Assembly (NCBI GenBank): GCA_034231615.1
Contig: CM067315.1
Location: 37,549,129-37,613,128, forward strand
DNA: 64,000 nt
Direction of reading: 5' to 3'
Origin: Meghimatium bilineatum
Lineage: Eukaryota; Mollusca; Gastropoda; Stylommatophora; Philomycidae
The translations under genes and the position numbers were made by a program. The notes under the pieces were generated by a model. That model made no database searches, was not told the DNA's origin, and saw only the letters and a program-made list of their open reading frames with translations. Every line of letters begins with the position of its first letter. Position 1 is the stretch's first letter. Shown here piece by piece: positions 11,217 to 22,945 of this stretch.

Positions 11217-11280
11217 ATTCCATTACATCCACCATCAAGTTCATCTACAGTAGAAGATTGTACAGCTCCTATCATTACAC
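11217..11280. repeat. Dispersed repeat, copy 2
   Basis: Matches 1421-1490: ATTCCATTACATCCACCATC, TTCATCTACAG, TTGTACAGCTCCTATCATTA. Confidence 0.7.
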
Positions 11281-11469
11281 AGTCTATATCAACATTGAGT
11301 CAAATAAACATCGTGGATTTACAAATATTATTCTCGTAGACGTTCCCATAACAAAATAATCACAGAGAAATAGCGAACTGAAGCTGAGTATAAAAGTTGT
11401 CATAATGAATGAGTGACCAACTGGTTCTCTCTGTGTTTTATCCAACATCCTGTAACAGAGACCGCTGAT

Positions 11470-11762
11470 ACAAGTAGTATTGTGTCATGTACTGTCCACT
11501 TTTTATACAAGTAGTATTGTGTCATGTACTGTCCACTGCTTATACAAGTAGTATTGTGTCATGTACTGTCCACTGTTTATACAAGTAGTATTGTGTCATG
11601 TACTGTCCACTGCTTATACAAGTAGTATTGTGTCATGTACTGTCCACTGCTTATACAAGTAGTATTGTGTTATGTACTGTCCACTGTTTATACAAGTAGT
11701 ATTGTGTCATGTACTGTCCACTGTTTATACAAGTAGTATTGTGTCATGTGCTGTCTATAGAC
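11470..11762. repeat. 37-bp minisatellite, about 8 copies
   Basis: Unit ACAAGTAGTATTGTGTCATG then TACTGTCCACTGTTTAT, alternating CTGTTTAT and CTGCTTAT variants. Confidence 0.96.
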
Positions 11763-12434
11763 AAATCGTGTACAACTCATAGTTACATTTCCATTTTATA
11801 GATGTCTGATAATATCAGTTGGGACACCATCGTTCAACAGCCATAAATAATGTCATAGGCCAGACATTTGTTCAGGTTTTATTCTTGTTACTGTACAATG
11901 GTATCGATATTTAGTGCCCTCTCTTATTTGCTTGTCAGTCCTGGGGACTTCACAGTCTTTGTTCACTCGACAGCTTCGATACAGAGTTGTTGGTTGTGCA
12001 ATGTATGCGTTATAGGGTTCCAACAAAGCTTTGCAAAACATTATAGGAAACAAATAAGTGAAGGAATGAAATGTAAAGTTCTCCATTATGACCGACCATT
12101 GTGAGATAACAATTGTGGTGGAACATGAATGCTTGTTATAAAGATTTGTCTTTCTGTTGGATAAACACTGGATTTTGAAATCAACAACAGAAGATTTGAA
12201 ATCTGATGAACTCTGATGAAACGTCTGAATTTTTGTAGAACACCTTGCATGGTTGCTTCCGGATCTACCGTCAGATGAAAGAATATATGACATGAAGAAG
12301 TCACGGAAATTATGCTTGAATATACATAGAGAAATTGTTAGGGTATTCTATTCAGGATGGAACCACTAACCCATAATTTTTTTACTGTAGTTTTTTTAGG
12401 CAATATAAATATGTTCAGTAGTTTGGCATTGCTT
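11763..12434. other. Unassigned stretch
   Basis: A 146-codon open minus-strand frame (11853-12293) shows no recognisable domain; I do not call it a gene. Confidence 0.4.
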
Positions 12435-12535
12435 TCTGAGCGGTCCGGATGCATAATTGCCTGTGACGGAATTAGAACCCGGTACTTTTGACCGTCACAG
12501 ACGCGTTCTGTACCACGCCGCCACAGAGGTGGATA
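12435..12535 (-). mobile_element. tRNA-related SINE head or tRNA pseudogene
   Basis: On the minus strand, CGTGGTACAGAACGCG fits the pol III A box (TRGYnnARnnG) and, about 40 bp later, CGGGTTCTAATTCCG fits the B box (GGTTCGAnnCC). The spacing suits a tRNA-type promoter. The short repeated GTCTGTGACGG / CCGTCACAGG could form a stem. No clean cloverleaf is claimed. Confidence 0.55.
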
Positions 12536-12737
12536 CATATAGAAAGACAAAGAATAGGAGAGTAAATGCAGAAATCTAAAATCAGATAGCACAAGGTGAG
12601 ACAGACCTGCTGGAAGTTGAATCACAGACATATCTTTGCAGCAACATATATAGAGATATGTGAAACAGACAATAAAATCAGGATAACAATCATGTCAGCA
12701 TACATATCCAAACCATACATGTTTTTATCTCTTCAGT

Positions 12738-13022
12738 ATTGAGAGCAATGATTATAAACTATTGAGATAAATATTATAAACTATTGAGAGCAATAATTAT
12801 AAACTACTGAGAGCAATGATTATAAACTATTGAGAGTAATGATTATAAACTAATTGAGTAATGATTATAAACTATTGAGAGTATGATTATAAACTATTGA
12901 AAGCAATGATTATAAACTATTGAGAGTAATGATTATAAACTATTTGAGTAATGATTATAAACTATTGAGAGTAATGATTGTAAACTATTGAGAGTAATGA
13001 TTATAAACTATTGACAGTTATG
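12738..13022. repeat. 23-bp minisatellite, about 12 copies
   Basis: Unit TATTGAGAGTAATGATTATA then AAC, with one- to two-base indels in several copies. Confidence 0.93.
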
Positions 13023-13224
13023 ATTATGAACAATGCAAGAGGAAACTATTTCATTAGAAATTTTATAGAAATTAGATGAAATTAAAACAACTACAAAATA
13101 ATGGTATTTAAATTCAATGTTACATGGAAACATGGAAACTAACAAAAAGAACAAGAAAACTTCACTTGATGCCTGTCTGGTATAAGAATGTGAGTGCTCT
13201 GTATGACATCAATAATGATTAACT

Positions 13225-13380
13225 GAGGAAAGGAATTAAACACCAGCAGAATATCTCAGGCAGCTGTAAACCATAAAATAAACATTCCGTACTGTGGACT
13301 ACTTTGTGTTAATGTTAATGGGCCCGGAGTGTGAGAACAAAGGCAGCAGAACAAGAAACACCAACAGAAATAAGGATTAA
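13225..13380 (+). mobile_element. Decayed element F
   Basis: The blocks AGCTGTAAACCAT, CATTCCGTACTGTGGACTAC and GAGTGTGAGAACAAAGGCAG line up in order with the 3' half of element F at 37389-37668 (CATTCCGTTCTCCGGACTAC, GAGTTTGAGAACGAACGCAG). Confidence 0.55.
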
Positions 13381-14205
13381 TAAAACGACGCGGATATAAA
13401 TTCGACGTTCATTAACAAACCCAAAATAACGTATTGTCAGACAGACTTTGTTCTGGAATGCAAAGTGGGAAAAAAAAATAAGAAGACAAACCTGGAAGAA
13501 AGGTTAAATACAGATATGACAACGATGGTTATAAAATGGAACCAACTAAAAGTAATAGGACAAGATTGAAGAGGACATATGTTCTGGACGGAGCTGAAAT
13601 TTGAATAGCTATATTATTGAGGAATGTTCTAAAACATTTAGTTTCAAATGTGCTTAATGAAGTTAATTATATGAAACATAGAATTTGAGTTAAAAATCAT
13701 CTTTCCTGTCCATTAGAAAATCTCACGAGGAAATAAGAACTTAAAGTCTGGAAACATGTTTTAACGTTTGAAACATTACAACTAAATGCACTGCATAATT
13801 ACCCACAAAAATGGCCATCAATTTAGATACATTCAACCCACTCTAAAAATGTTTTTTTCCTTGCCGTAAATATGACAAAGAAATTTGTGTGAAATACTTT
13901 GAAACGATATACACAAGGGACACATATTTATAATAAAAACTATTCTCAATTACATTATATTCGGTACATTTGTAATGCTCAACCCAACAGAGTTTTATAC
14001 TTAGTAGATTTGACTGACTTTTCCGTCTCTACAAGTCTGTGGATCCTGGGGGATTTTCTGAAACGTTAGTTTGTATTCAGTTTATTTTGTACACTTTAGG
14101 GCACACTAAAAGTTTGACACAAAAAAATAATAATAAGTGGAATATTCATAACAAATGAAAATAAATTGGCATAACGTTGTTGAAGATACAGTGCGCACAT
14201 GTTTG
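13381..14205. other. Unassigned AT-rich stretch
   Basis: Nothing supported. Confidence 0.5.
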
Positions 14206-14310
14206 GAGTGTACTTGGATACACACTGCTTAATATTTTCATACATTATAATTGGAGACACTAATGTATTAGCTCGGTAGTTGGAAATACAAGTTATGATG
14301 TTTTGAATGT
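14206..14310. repeat. Degenerate edge of the 60-bp array
   Basis: Fragments such as TACTTGGATACA and TTGGAGACACTAATGT resemble the unit, which suggests decayed outer copies. Confidence 0.5.
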
Positions 14311-16146
14311 ACTTGGAGACATCATTGTTGGAACACTAGAATCATCTTGCAAGTAAATGTCTCATATAGAACTCGGAGACATCATTGTTGGAACACTAGA
14401 GTCATCTTGCAAGTAAAAGTCTCATAGAGAACTCGGAGACATCATTGTTGGAACACTAGAATCATCTTGCAAGTAAATGTCTCATACAGAACTCGGAGAC
14501 ATCATTGTTGGAACACTAGAATCATCTTGCAAGTAAAAGTCTCATAGAGAACTTGCAGACATCATTGTTGGAACACTAGAATCATCTTGCAAGTAAATGT
14601 CTCATAGAGAACTTGGAGACATCATTGTTGGAACACTAGAATCATCTTGCAAGTAAATGTCTCATAGAGAACTTGGAGACATCATTGTTGGAACACTAGA
14701 ATCATCTTGCAAGTAAATGTCTCATAGAGAACTCGGAGACATCATAGTTGGAACACTAGAATCATCTTGCAAGTAAAAGTCTCATAGAAAACTTGGAGAC
14801 ATCATTGTTGGAACACTAGAATCATCTTGCAAGTAAATGACTCATAGAGAACTCGGAGACATCATTGTTGGAACACTAGAATCATCTTGCAAGTAAATGT
14901 CTCATAGAGAACTTGGAGACATAATTGTTGGAACACTAGAATCATCTTGCAAGTAAATGTCTCTTAGAGAACTTGGAGACATCATTGTTGGAACACTAGA
15001 ATCATCTTGCAAGTAAATGTCTAAGAGAGAACTTGGAGACATCATTGTTGGAACACTAGAATCATCTTGCAAGTAAATGTCTCTTAGAGAACTTGGAGAC
15101 ATCATTGTTGGAACACTAGAATCATCTTGCAAGTAAATGACTCATAGAGAACTCGGAGACATCATTGTTGGAACACTAGAATCATCTTGCAAGTAAAAGT
15201 CTCATAGAGAACTTGGAGACATCATTGTTGGAACACTAGAATCATCTTGCAAGTAAATGTCTAAGAGAGAACTTGGAGACATCATTGTTGGAACACTAGA
15301 ATCATCTTGCAAGTAAATGTCTCTTAGAGAACTTGGAGACATCATTGTTGGAACACTAGAATCATCTTGCAAGTAAATGACTCATAGAGAACTTGGAGAC
15401 ATCATTGTTGGAACACTAGAATCATCTTGCAAGTAAATGTCTAAGAGAGAACTTGGAGACATCATTGTTGGAACACTAGAATCATCTTGCAAGTAAATGT
15501 CTCTTAGAGAACTTGGAGACATCATTGTTGGAACACTAGAATCATCTTGCAAGTAAATGACTCATAGAGAACTCGGAGACATAATTGTTGGAACACTAGA
15601 ATCATCTTGCAAGTAAATGACTCATAGAGAACTTGGAGACATCATTGTTGGAACACTAGAATCATCTTGCAAGTAAATGTCTAAGAGAGAACTTGGAGAC
15701 ATCATTGTTGGAACACTAGAATCATCTTGCAAGTAAATGTCTCTTAGAGAACTTGGAGACATCATTGTTGGAACACTAGAATCATCTTGCAAGTAAATGA
15801 CTCATAGAGAACTTGGAGACATCATTGTTGGAACACTAGAATCATCTTGCAAGTAAATGTCTCATAGAGAACTTGGAGACATCATTGTTGGAACACTAGA
15901 ATCATCTTGCAAGTAAATGTCTAAGAGAGAACTTGGAAACATAATTGTTGGAACACTAGAATCATCTTGCAAGTAAATGTCTCATCGAGAACTTGAAAAC
16001 ATCATTGTTGGAACACTAGAATCATCTTGCAAGTAAATGTCTCATAGAGAACTTGGAAACATCATTGTTGGAACACTAGAATCATCTTCCAAGTAAATGT
16101 CTCATAGAGAACTTGGAAACATCATTGTTGGAACACTAGAATCATC
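14311..16146. repeat. 60-bp satellite array, about 30 copies
   Basis: Unit carries GGAGACATCATTGTTGGAAC, ACTAGAATCATCTTGCAAGT and a variable junction AAATGTCTCATAGAGAACTT. Length is strictly 60 bp throughout. Three junction types (CTAAGAG, CTCTTAG, and ACTCATAG after AATG) occur in this order three times between 15241 and 15840, a 180-bp higher-order repeat. The last units (from 15901) share GGAAAC in place of GGAGAC. Two or three units carry ATAATTG. Confidence 0.98.
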
Positions 16147-16205
16147 CTGAATGCATTCTCAGATAATAGCTGTATGGACCTTGATATTTATTTTGCATCA
16201 GAAGT

Positions 16206-16292
16206 TCTTATCAGCAATGTACTAACAGCATAGCAAAGATAAGGGGCACCAGAAGATCTTATCAGCAATGTACTAACAAAATAGCAAAGATG
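16206..16292. repeat. Two-copy duplication
   Basis: TTATCAGCAATGTACTAACA with AATAGCAAAGAT(A/G)AGGG occurs twice, about 51 bp apart. Confidence 0.8.
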
Positions 16293-17379
16293 AGGGACGC
16301 ACTCTTGTTTCTATATATGCCTCATTGCGTGTAGATATTTACCAGATTGTTTGTTAGTTTGTTTCTGACGATGCCCAGGTACTACTAGCAACTTGCTCTT
16401 ATTTCCAATGAGCAGTTGGGTGATGTCTCAGAGTTTTCCTTAATACCCTGGAGACTTCGACTTAATTTGATGTCCGCTGAAGAAGACAGACTCGGAGAGG
16501 GGGTCTATGTTACAAAATGAGCTGGTATGCTGTCTGACTAACTCACAGTGCATCTGTTCTCCGACGAGGCGCTTCGCAGCTGGCATAAACTTCCCCATGC
16601 TGGCATATACTTCCCCATGCTGGCATATACTTCCCCATGAAGGAGGATGTTTCAAGTTCACTATCGGTCCCTAGGTCTGATACCTAATCTCTTCTACATG
16701 TGCCGTGTTGGGCAACGATAAACGTCGAATTAAACTATGATTGCCAAGATTCCGTAAACGAGGTAGCAGCGCTGCCAAAAACGTCCGGAGTCTGGGATTT
16801 AACCAGTGCCTCATGCACTCGCCTCGTCTGCTCTGCGTGTGATTTTTTTCCAATTCATCGCTAAGTACGGACTGTGTTGTGACTCCTCGCCATTGTGTTT
16901 ATCACCCACAGAAATGTGTTGATTTTGCGTATCTCAGACGAGTAGCTTCGCAGCCGGCGAACAATTATCTTGCAAGAAAGTCGATACTATTTCCCTGTGT
17001 CATTGGGTACTCAACCAAATTCTCTCTTTATGATTTTTTGTTAATACAACCGTTACAGTCTAGTTAAACAAATGTTATCTCGTCCTCAAAGACAATGGCT
17101 TGCACACCGTGTACGTTGCACACAACCTCCAGAATTTGAGTCACAACACTGCTTCGGGAAAAGAGATTCACCAATATGCGTTTCCCGACATTTTTGTTCG
17201 AAGCGTTTCCTTAGTGCAACGTGGAGCAAAATTCAAATCTTGTTTTTGTTTTGTTTTTTTTAAAACACCTTGGACTATATACTCAAATTAGTGTGACATT
17301 GAATAACACAGGCCAAATCACCATTTTAAAGTTGATATTCTAGGCAATGGAGCAATATCAATTTATACGCGAGTTTGAA
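16293..17379. other. Unassigned stretch
   Basis: Contains three tandem copies of GCTGGCATATACTTCCCCAT at about 16578-16639. The GACGAG(T/G)(A/C)GCTTCGCAGC motif near 16565 and 16938 is repeated at a distance. No gene supported. Confidence 0.5.
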
Positions 17380-17853
17380 CGCTAGGATGTTATATTGAGC
17401 CAATCCTTATTTAAGGAAGTGAAGCATGGACAGTACACAAAAGTACCCAATATTAGCTGGAAGCAATTGATATGTGGTTTTTAAGAAGAATGATGAAAAT
17501 TCTATGAAATGCCAAGAAAAATAATGTAGAAGTTCTCAGAAATGCTGGAGTAAAACGAGAATTATAGCAACAAAAACAAAAAAAGAAGCAGACAACCAAG
17601 ATTTTTAGGGCATGTTATAAAAGAAAGTTCTTTAAATAAAGTTTATGAGAAAAGTAAAACGTGAACATTTAGTAACCACCGAAAAGATCAAGGGGAGAAG
17701 AGACAGAGAAAAACAACGAGATAAAGTTCTAGATGGGTTGTCACTGTGGCACAGAAACAAGTCACCAACTGAACTTATTAACAACACAAGAGACAGAGAG
17801 TTGTGTGGGAACATGATCGCCTACGCCACTCGTCAGGGCACTTAATTGATTGA
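17380..17853 (+). mobile_element. LINE L-B 3' end relic
   Basis: After several frameshifts the translation ends in an open stretch: REHLVTTEKIKGRRDREKQR, DKVLDGLSLWHR, SPTELINNTRDREL and MIAYATRQGT. This pattern (LVTTGKIEGKRxRGRQREK-(I/F)LD) is a known ORF2 C-terminus of a widespread animal LINE. The 3' tail is TTGATTGAT, as in other L-B copies here. Truncated and inactive. Confidence 0.88.
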
Positions 17854-17910
17854 TAGCGTCACGATATATACACCATGCCTCCTACTTTGAATTCATTCTC
17901 ACTATTTCAA

Positions 17911-18130
17911 AATTATGGTGAGATGTTTGTTAACGGACCACATTGAGCGGAGCCGTTTGTTAACGGACCACATAGTGCGGAGATGTTTGTTATCAGACCA
18001 CATTGGGGTGAGACGTTTGCTATCGGAACACATTGTGGTGAGACGTTTGTTATCGGACCACATTGTGGTGAGACGTTTGTTATCGGACCACATTGTGGTG
18101 AGACGTTTGTTATCGGACCACATTGTTTTG
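17911..18130. repeat. 30-bp minisatellite, about 7 copies
   Basis: Unit GAGACGTTTGTTATCGGACC then ACATTGTGGT. The 3' copies are nearly identical and the 5' ones diverged. The 10-codon unit keeps frames open on both strands. Confidence 0.95.
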
Positions 18131-19514
18131 ACTGTTTGTGTACTCTCGATCATGAGGAATACTTTGACCGATCGATATCATGCTAGACAATTCGAATTCC
18201 GTTGTCATTTTAGCTGTTCATTTGAACGAACCTGAACTCTAGTGTGTACTATAGACGTTCCTACATCGTAGCAACTTCTACCCAAAGCGGGGCATCGACA
18301 TTGACCGTCTCTCCAATGCATCCGTATTTCATCTCTCCGAACCAGAATGCCTTGAGTCCTTGTGTGCGATAGGGTTCCTGGCTGTGTCGGTTAAGAAAAA
18401 CTAGAGATATTGTTTCTATTTTTAATATGAATTATTATTCCATCTATAGCCACAGACATGACCCAAAAGTGTTAGTAACATAGCATTAGCAGCGTATGTC
18501 TGTTTTCGGGGTGCACCACGAAGAGGTACTTGTAAGATCTTAGTTATTTGCTAACCCTGAGAATCACACAAGAAGAATGTAAAGCTCTCTACATCCCACC
18601 ATACAGTCAGGTTTTCCTCTTATGAATGTCCCACAACTCTTCGTCTATATAATTGCATTCCTATCCACTCTGAGAAGGAAGCTTCTTCCCAAAGCAGTGC
18701 ACACCATTGAGAATTGGAAATTCCTGGTATAAAATAAAGCTGTGGAGAAACCCTAATTGCAAACAAGGATATAAGAGCTCTATTACACAATTCCTGTGCA
18801 TAGGAAACATAATTGGATGAGAATTTGCAGACTTGGTCAATTTCACTTGAATAGGCAGGCCGGATCGATTCTTATTGTGTGGTATGTGGCTAGATGCATG
18901 TCCTTTTAGTCCTACATAAATCCAAGTTCTGCTTCCAGAACATGGACACCATGTGCAATAAAACACTTTTAGATCAGCCTGGCAGACTAAAACAATATTG
19001 GCGGGCAGACTGGCCCTCGGGCCGTATTTTACCAATTCTAGTATGTATGAACGAACAACAGCTGTTCCGCCTCTTATAAATTGGTCTAACCAAAATTATT
19101 ATAGAAAAAAAATCCTGAAGGACGAGTCCCCGTATTTATTTATTCCAAACGAGGAATAATAATATACCAGAATAGCCTAACTGTGACATTATTCCTTCTT
19201 TGCTAATGTCCCCTCAATCATTCTCAACCTGTCCGGTGTGATCTCTCATGAGAGTTCTGTATATTCTTCTCAACACTTTAACGTCATTAAGACTTTTTGT
19301 CATGTTCGTTTAACTTATTATCTAGCAACTTAGACTTATATTTCGTGTCGGTAAGCCGATGGATGCTCTGTTTCTACATTGTCTTCAGATATATAACGCT
19401 AACACAGGAAAATTCTTACCGCAGTAAAGAGTTAAATATCCAGAACTAACTTTAAACCAGCGATAAACTAACGTATTACATCTGTCGACAATCTGTAAGG
19501 GTTTGTTCAGTCTA
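18131..19514. other. Unassigned stretch
   Basis: The longest open frame is on the minus strand (18661-19035, 124 codons) with several Cys and His but no domain I recognise. Near 18565-18600 there is a weak match to the dispersed repeat of 1421. Confidence 0.45.
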
Positions 19515-19705
19515 TTATCTATCGTCTTTCTCCAGGTGGTTTGTGATCCACTCTTACGGTTAAGCTTAGGTGTGATTGGAGCTCGAGTTTGCGTTCTAAA
19601 GCCAGATGTGTGGCCTCGGCTGTGCTATGACCGTGTCTGTTCAGGATGTCCCTGAAATTTTCTATCCATCTTTTCCGTGGTCTTCCTCTGGCTACACAGT
19701 ATGTT
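19515..19705 (-). mobile_element. LINE L-D-like C-terminal relic
   Basis: Minus-strand translation: RGRPRKRWIENFRDILNRHG, TAEATHLALERKLEL and KPPGERR followed by TAG, then an ATAGATAATAG tail. It matches the C-terminus at 31235-31435 (SRKRCTDNIKTILNKHDY, TRATRLALRHRI, KTPPGDR). Open over about 60 codons, but 5' truncated. Confidence 0.8.
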
Positions 19706-19769
19706 CAGTTTCAGAGTTTAAACATAGTTATACCGTTAATTTCTCAACTGTCTCATCAGTGGATCACCA

Positions 19770-20072
19770 CAATAATCAATCCTATCAAACACCACAACCC
19801 AACATATTGTGGACATATCAACACTACAACCTAACATATTGTGGACATATCACCACTACAACCTAACATATTGTGGACATATCAACACTACAACCTAACA
19901 TATTGTGGACATATCACCACTACAACCTAACATATTGTGGACATATCAACACTACAACCTAACATATTGTGGACATATCAACACTACAACCTAACATAGT
20001 GTGGACATATCACCACTACAACCTAACATATTATGGACATATCAACACTACAACCTAACATAGTGTGGACAC
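19770..20072. repeat. 32-bp minisatellite, about 8 copies
   Basis: Unit GTGGACATATCAACACTACA then ACCTAACATATT, with CACCAC and CAACAC variants. Confidence 0.95.
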
Positions 20073-20165
20073 ATATAGACAGCGTGACCGATCGGCAGTA
20101 TGGTAGTATTGTCGAAAGCCACGATAAAAAGACACCGCACGTTAGAAAAATGAATAATTATAGCT

Positions 20166-20370
20166 AAGTTTCTAGGAAAGAGGGCGACAGACATACCACG
20201 GAGGGTAAGTTTCTAGGAAATAGAACAACAGACAGACGAAGGCGAGTAACTTTCTAGGAAAGAGAACAACAGACAGCCCATGGAGGGTAGGTTTTTAGGA
20301 AAGAGAACAACAGACAGAAAAAGGAGGGTAAGTTTCTAGGAAAGACAACAACAGGCAAACCAAGACTGCG
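20166..20370. repeat. 41-bp minisatellite, 5 copies
   Basis: Unit AAGTTTCTAGGAAAGAGAAC then AACAGACAGA...GGAGGGT, spaced exactly 41 bp. Confidence 0.93.
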
Positions 20371-20536
20371 ATCGACGCAGGATATCAAAGACCTGAGTAT
20401 GACACTAGAAAAGGCTGGACAGCTTACACGGAACCTGGAGACTTCCAAAGTAGCAGTAAGGACAATATTCTGCAAAAGGCACACATAGAATGACAGCATG
20501 AACATATTAATAATAGAAAGAATCCTTGCTGATACT

Positions 20537-20715
20537 ATGGGTTGCTTCCGTTCATGATGACATCTCAGAATATGAGTTACGTCCGCTCATGATGACATCT
20601 CAGAATATGAGTTATTCCGCTCATGATAACATCTCAGAATATGGGTTACCTTCGCTCATGACAACATCTCAGAATATGGGTTACTTCCGCTCATGATGAC
20701 ATCTCAGAATATGTA
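20537..20715. repeat. 35-bp minisatellite, 5 copies
   Basis: Unit TTCCGCTCATGATGACATCT then CAGAATATGGGTTAC. Confidence 0.92.
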
Positions 20716-20976
20716 AACTTGCCGTTTCCAATAAAGACCTTCCAACAGAAATTAGTATGACCCCATTCTCTACGTTTTTATCGTTGAAGACACCGCTTTC
20801 GGTTGGTCACTATTTACATACTTGGAATCCCATGCCAAAAATAACAAAGGCGGCTCTAATTATATAAATAGTGACAAAACGAAAGCCAAACAATGGTTTT
20901 CATTCGCTAAGGTGACAATTCTAGATATCAAGTCTTGCTGGAGACGATCGTGCAACAAAAGAGGCACATACAATTG
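20716..20976. other. Unassigned stretch
   Basis: Nothing supported. Confidence 0.4.
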
Positions 20977-21066
20977 ATCATATAAGATCGATATACCATA
21001 TTTCATACAAGATCGATATACCATATTTCATACAAGATCGATATATCATATTTCATACAAGATATC
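20977..21066. repeat. 25-bp minisatellite, about 3 copies
   Basis: Unit TACAAGATCGATATACCATA then TTTCA. Confidence 0.9.
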
Positions 21067-21294
21067 CCAGATGTTTTTGTAATCTACACAAAACACAAAC
21101 GTCTCTGAGACCGAAACAAGTCAACTTTATTGATTATTATATGGGATTTCATTAGTTGAATTCGTTATTCCGTTAAGATGGTCAATTATTGATGATATCC
21201 AATATAGCCATCTCTTTGCTGGATCCAAATCTGAACTTTAGAAACTCACCTCAAATTTGGAAGACGTTAGTTAGAAATATGACATGTAAATTCA

Positions 21295-21665
21295 GCATCA
21301 TTAAGTGCTGTCTGCGCAATGAAGGATGGCAGCAACAGACTTGAAGCTTCCAACTGAACTTCTTCAATTCTGAACTGTCTCTTGTCTTGGTGGTGCACTC
21401 TGTTAGACTGTAATCTATTCATCTCGCGATGTTACTCTCTCACTTGTATCTTTACTTCCCTCTTGCACGAAATTCCCACGACTTTACCCTCAAATAAGGT
21501 CTTCAATAAAATGTTATGTCTTTTAATATGCCCGAAATTTGTATTTGTTTGATCTTTATTTCTTCTAATAATTCTTTCTTCGCACGAAGTGTTGTTAGAA
21601 TCTCTTTATTAGTTTTATTATTTGTCAATGATACTCTACCTATTCTTCTTTATATCCACATCGTG
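21295..21665 (-). mobile_element. LINE L-A 3' end, copy 2
   Basis: The plus strand begins with GCATCATTAAGTGCTGTCTG CGCAATGAAGG and aligns block by block with the L-A 3' end at 6753 (TCTCTTGT, TTGGTGGTGCACTCT, AAGGTCTTCAATAA, CATGTCTTTTAAT). Heavily diverged and 5' truncated at about 21665, where L-E sequence starts on the opposite strand. Confidence 0.82.
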
Positions 21666-21669
21666 GAGA

Positions 21670-22180
21670 TTAGAATTGAAATTAGCATTACTAAATCAAA
21701 GATATTGGTGACTAGTGACACCAAGCAAGATCTAACGAATATCCAGTTAAATGGTCACAAACGACGAAGTTACCACCTTCAAATATCTCGGGTCCAAAAT
21801 ATGGGATCATGGCACTTGAGAAAATGAGATTAAGCTAAGACTAAAGATGGTGATGGCTGTAGTGACAAGGTTGAATATGATTTGGAAAAGTAAGATCAGT
21901 ATTACAGTAAACATCAACCATTTTAGATCACTAGTGCTAAGTATACTTTTATACACATCTCAAAGCTGGACACTCAATGCAGACACGGAAAGAAGGATGC
22001 ATGCTTTTGAAAACAAGTGCTACAGATTTTTGTTAAAAATTAGTTATATTGAACACAAGACTCATGTATTTGTCCAGCAGCAAATAAATAAACTTGCAGA
22101 TTATCAAGAACCAATGCATGAGGTTGTGTGTGGTTTTCACCAATGGCCCATCAGACAAACCACCCATGCAACCTAATTGT
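21670..22180 (+). mobile_element. LINE L-E post-RT relic
   Basis: Translation in two frames gives KSKILVTSDTKQDLTNIQLN, then RLNMIWKSKISITV, FRSLVLSILLYTSQSWTLNA, ERRMHAFENKCYRFLLKISY and IEHKTHVFVQQQINKLADYQ. This is the region after the RT catalytic core in a LINE ORF2 (pattern SLVxSILLYGCESWTL...RRIQAFENKCYRxLLxISY). There are at least one frameshift and several lost residues. It runs into the dispersed repeat at 22130. Confidence 0.88.
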
Positions 22181-22275
22181 TTAGTAGATTACATGTCGTT
22201 ATATTGAGGCTCTCTTATGGAAGCTTTGTAACATGTCATCTATACAATTATAGAGCCCCCCCCCCCCCGATTATA
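22128..22275. repeat. Dispersed repeat (copy also at 28525), polyC end
   Basis: CACCAATGGC(C/A)CA(T/C)(C/T)AGACAAAC, CACCCATGCAAC, TTAGTAGAT, TTATATTGAGG and CATCTATACAATTATA are shared with 28525-28665. This copy ends in a run of C (22256-22268). It may be the 3' end of L-E. Confidence 0.75.
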
Positions 22276-22751
22276 AGGCTCCGTAATAAGCATTGCATTA
22301 AACTGAAAGCTGAAGTCTCTTGGGTATGAAAGAAACCGCAGAAAACCACCCCACTGCGTATAGGAAGTAAGAGCTAATCGCTCGCAAATCTTGGGGTTCT
22401 CATACAAACAAACATCAAGAACCAATTTTCGCAGTGGTGAAACAGCGTAAACTGGTTTGATTTTGACACGCAACTAGATACGTCCAATTTTCTTGTATTA
22501 TTTTGTATGGAACAGTCGAGAGTAAAAGGAGAAGAGGCGACACGAAGAAAAATCTGGATTGATACGTGCTAAAATTGTTCGAAACATCAGCTCTGAGGTG
22601 AATGTGGAGCAAGATGTCCATGCGATTTTTTTGGCACATCTTAGGGCAATGCTTCTGATCAATTTTGACGGACCGTTGCGGGCGCCGCAAATGCTAAACA
22701 TGTTCTTATGTAGTGCAATGGATTTAGGAAATCAGATCATGATATTTATTG
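22276..22751. other. Unassigned stretch
   Basis: Minus-strand frames covering about 22240-22700 are open in pieces but show no recognised motif. Confidence 0.4.
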
Positions 22752-22945
22752 CTAGGAAACGCTAAATTGCACGTAATCTCCTGTGTTAGGAAACGCTAAA
22801 TTGCGCGTAATCTCTGGTGCTAGGAAACGCTAAATTGCACGTAATCTCCGGTGTTAGGAAACGCTAAATTGCACGTAATCTCCGGTGTTAGGAAACGCTA
22901 AATTGCACGTAATCTCCGGTGCTAGGAAACGCTAAATTGAGTGTT
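22752..22945. repeat. 34-bp minisatellite, about 6 copies
   Basis: Unit TAGGAAACGCTAAATTGCAC then GTAATCTCCGGTGT. Confidence 0.95.

Noticed and set aside
11853-12293. A possible 146-codon host gene on the minus strand
   Set aside because: No recognised motif; it overlaps an ordinary AT-rich stretch without clear gene signals.
14311-16146. CRISPR-like regularly spaced repeats
   Set aside because: No unique spacers separate the repeats, units are contiguous and there are no cas genes; the setting is an animal genome.
18661-19035. A possible 124-codon host gene on the minus strand
   Set aside because: No recognisable domain, no conserved motif, and such frames are expected by chance in 64 kb.
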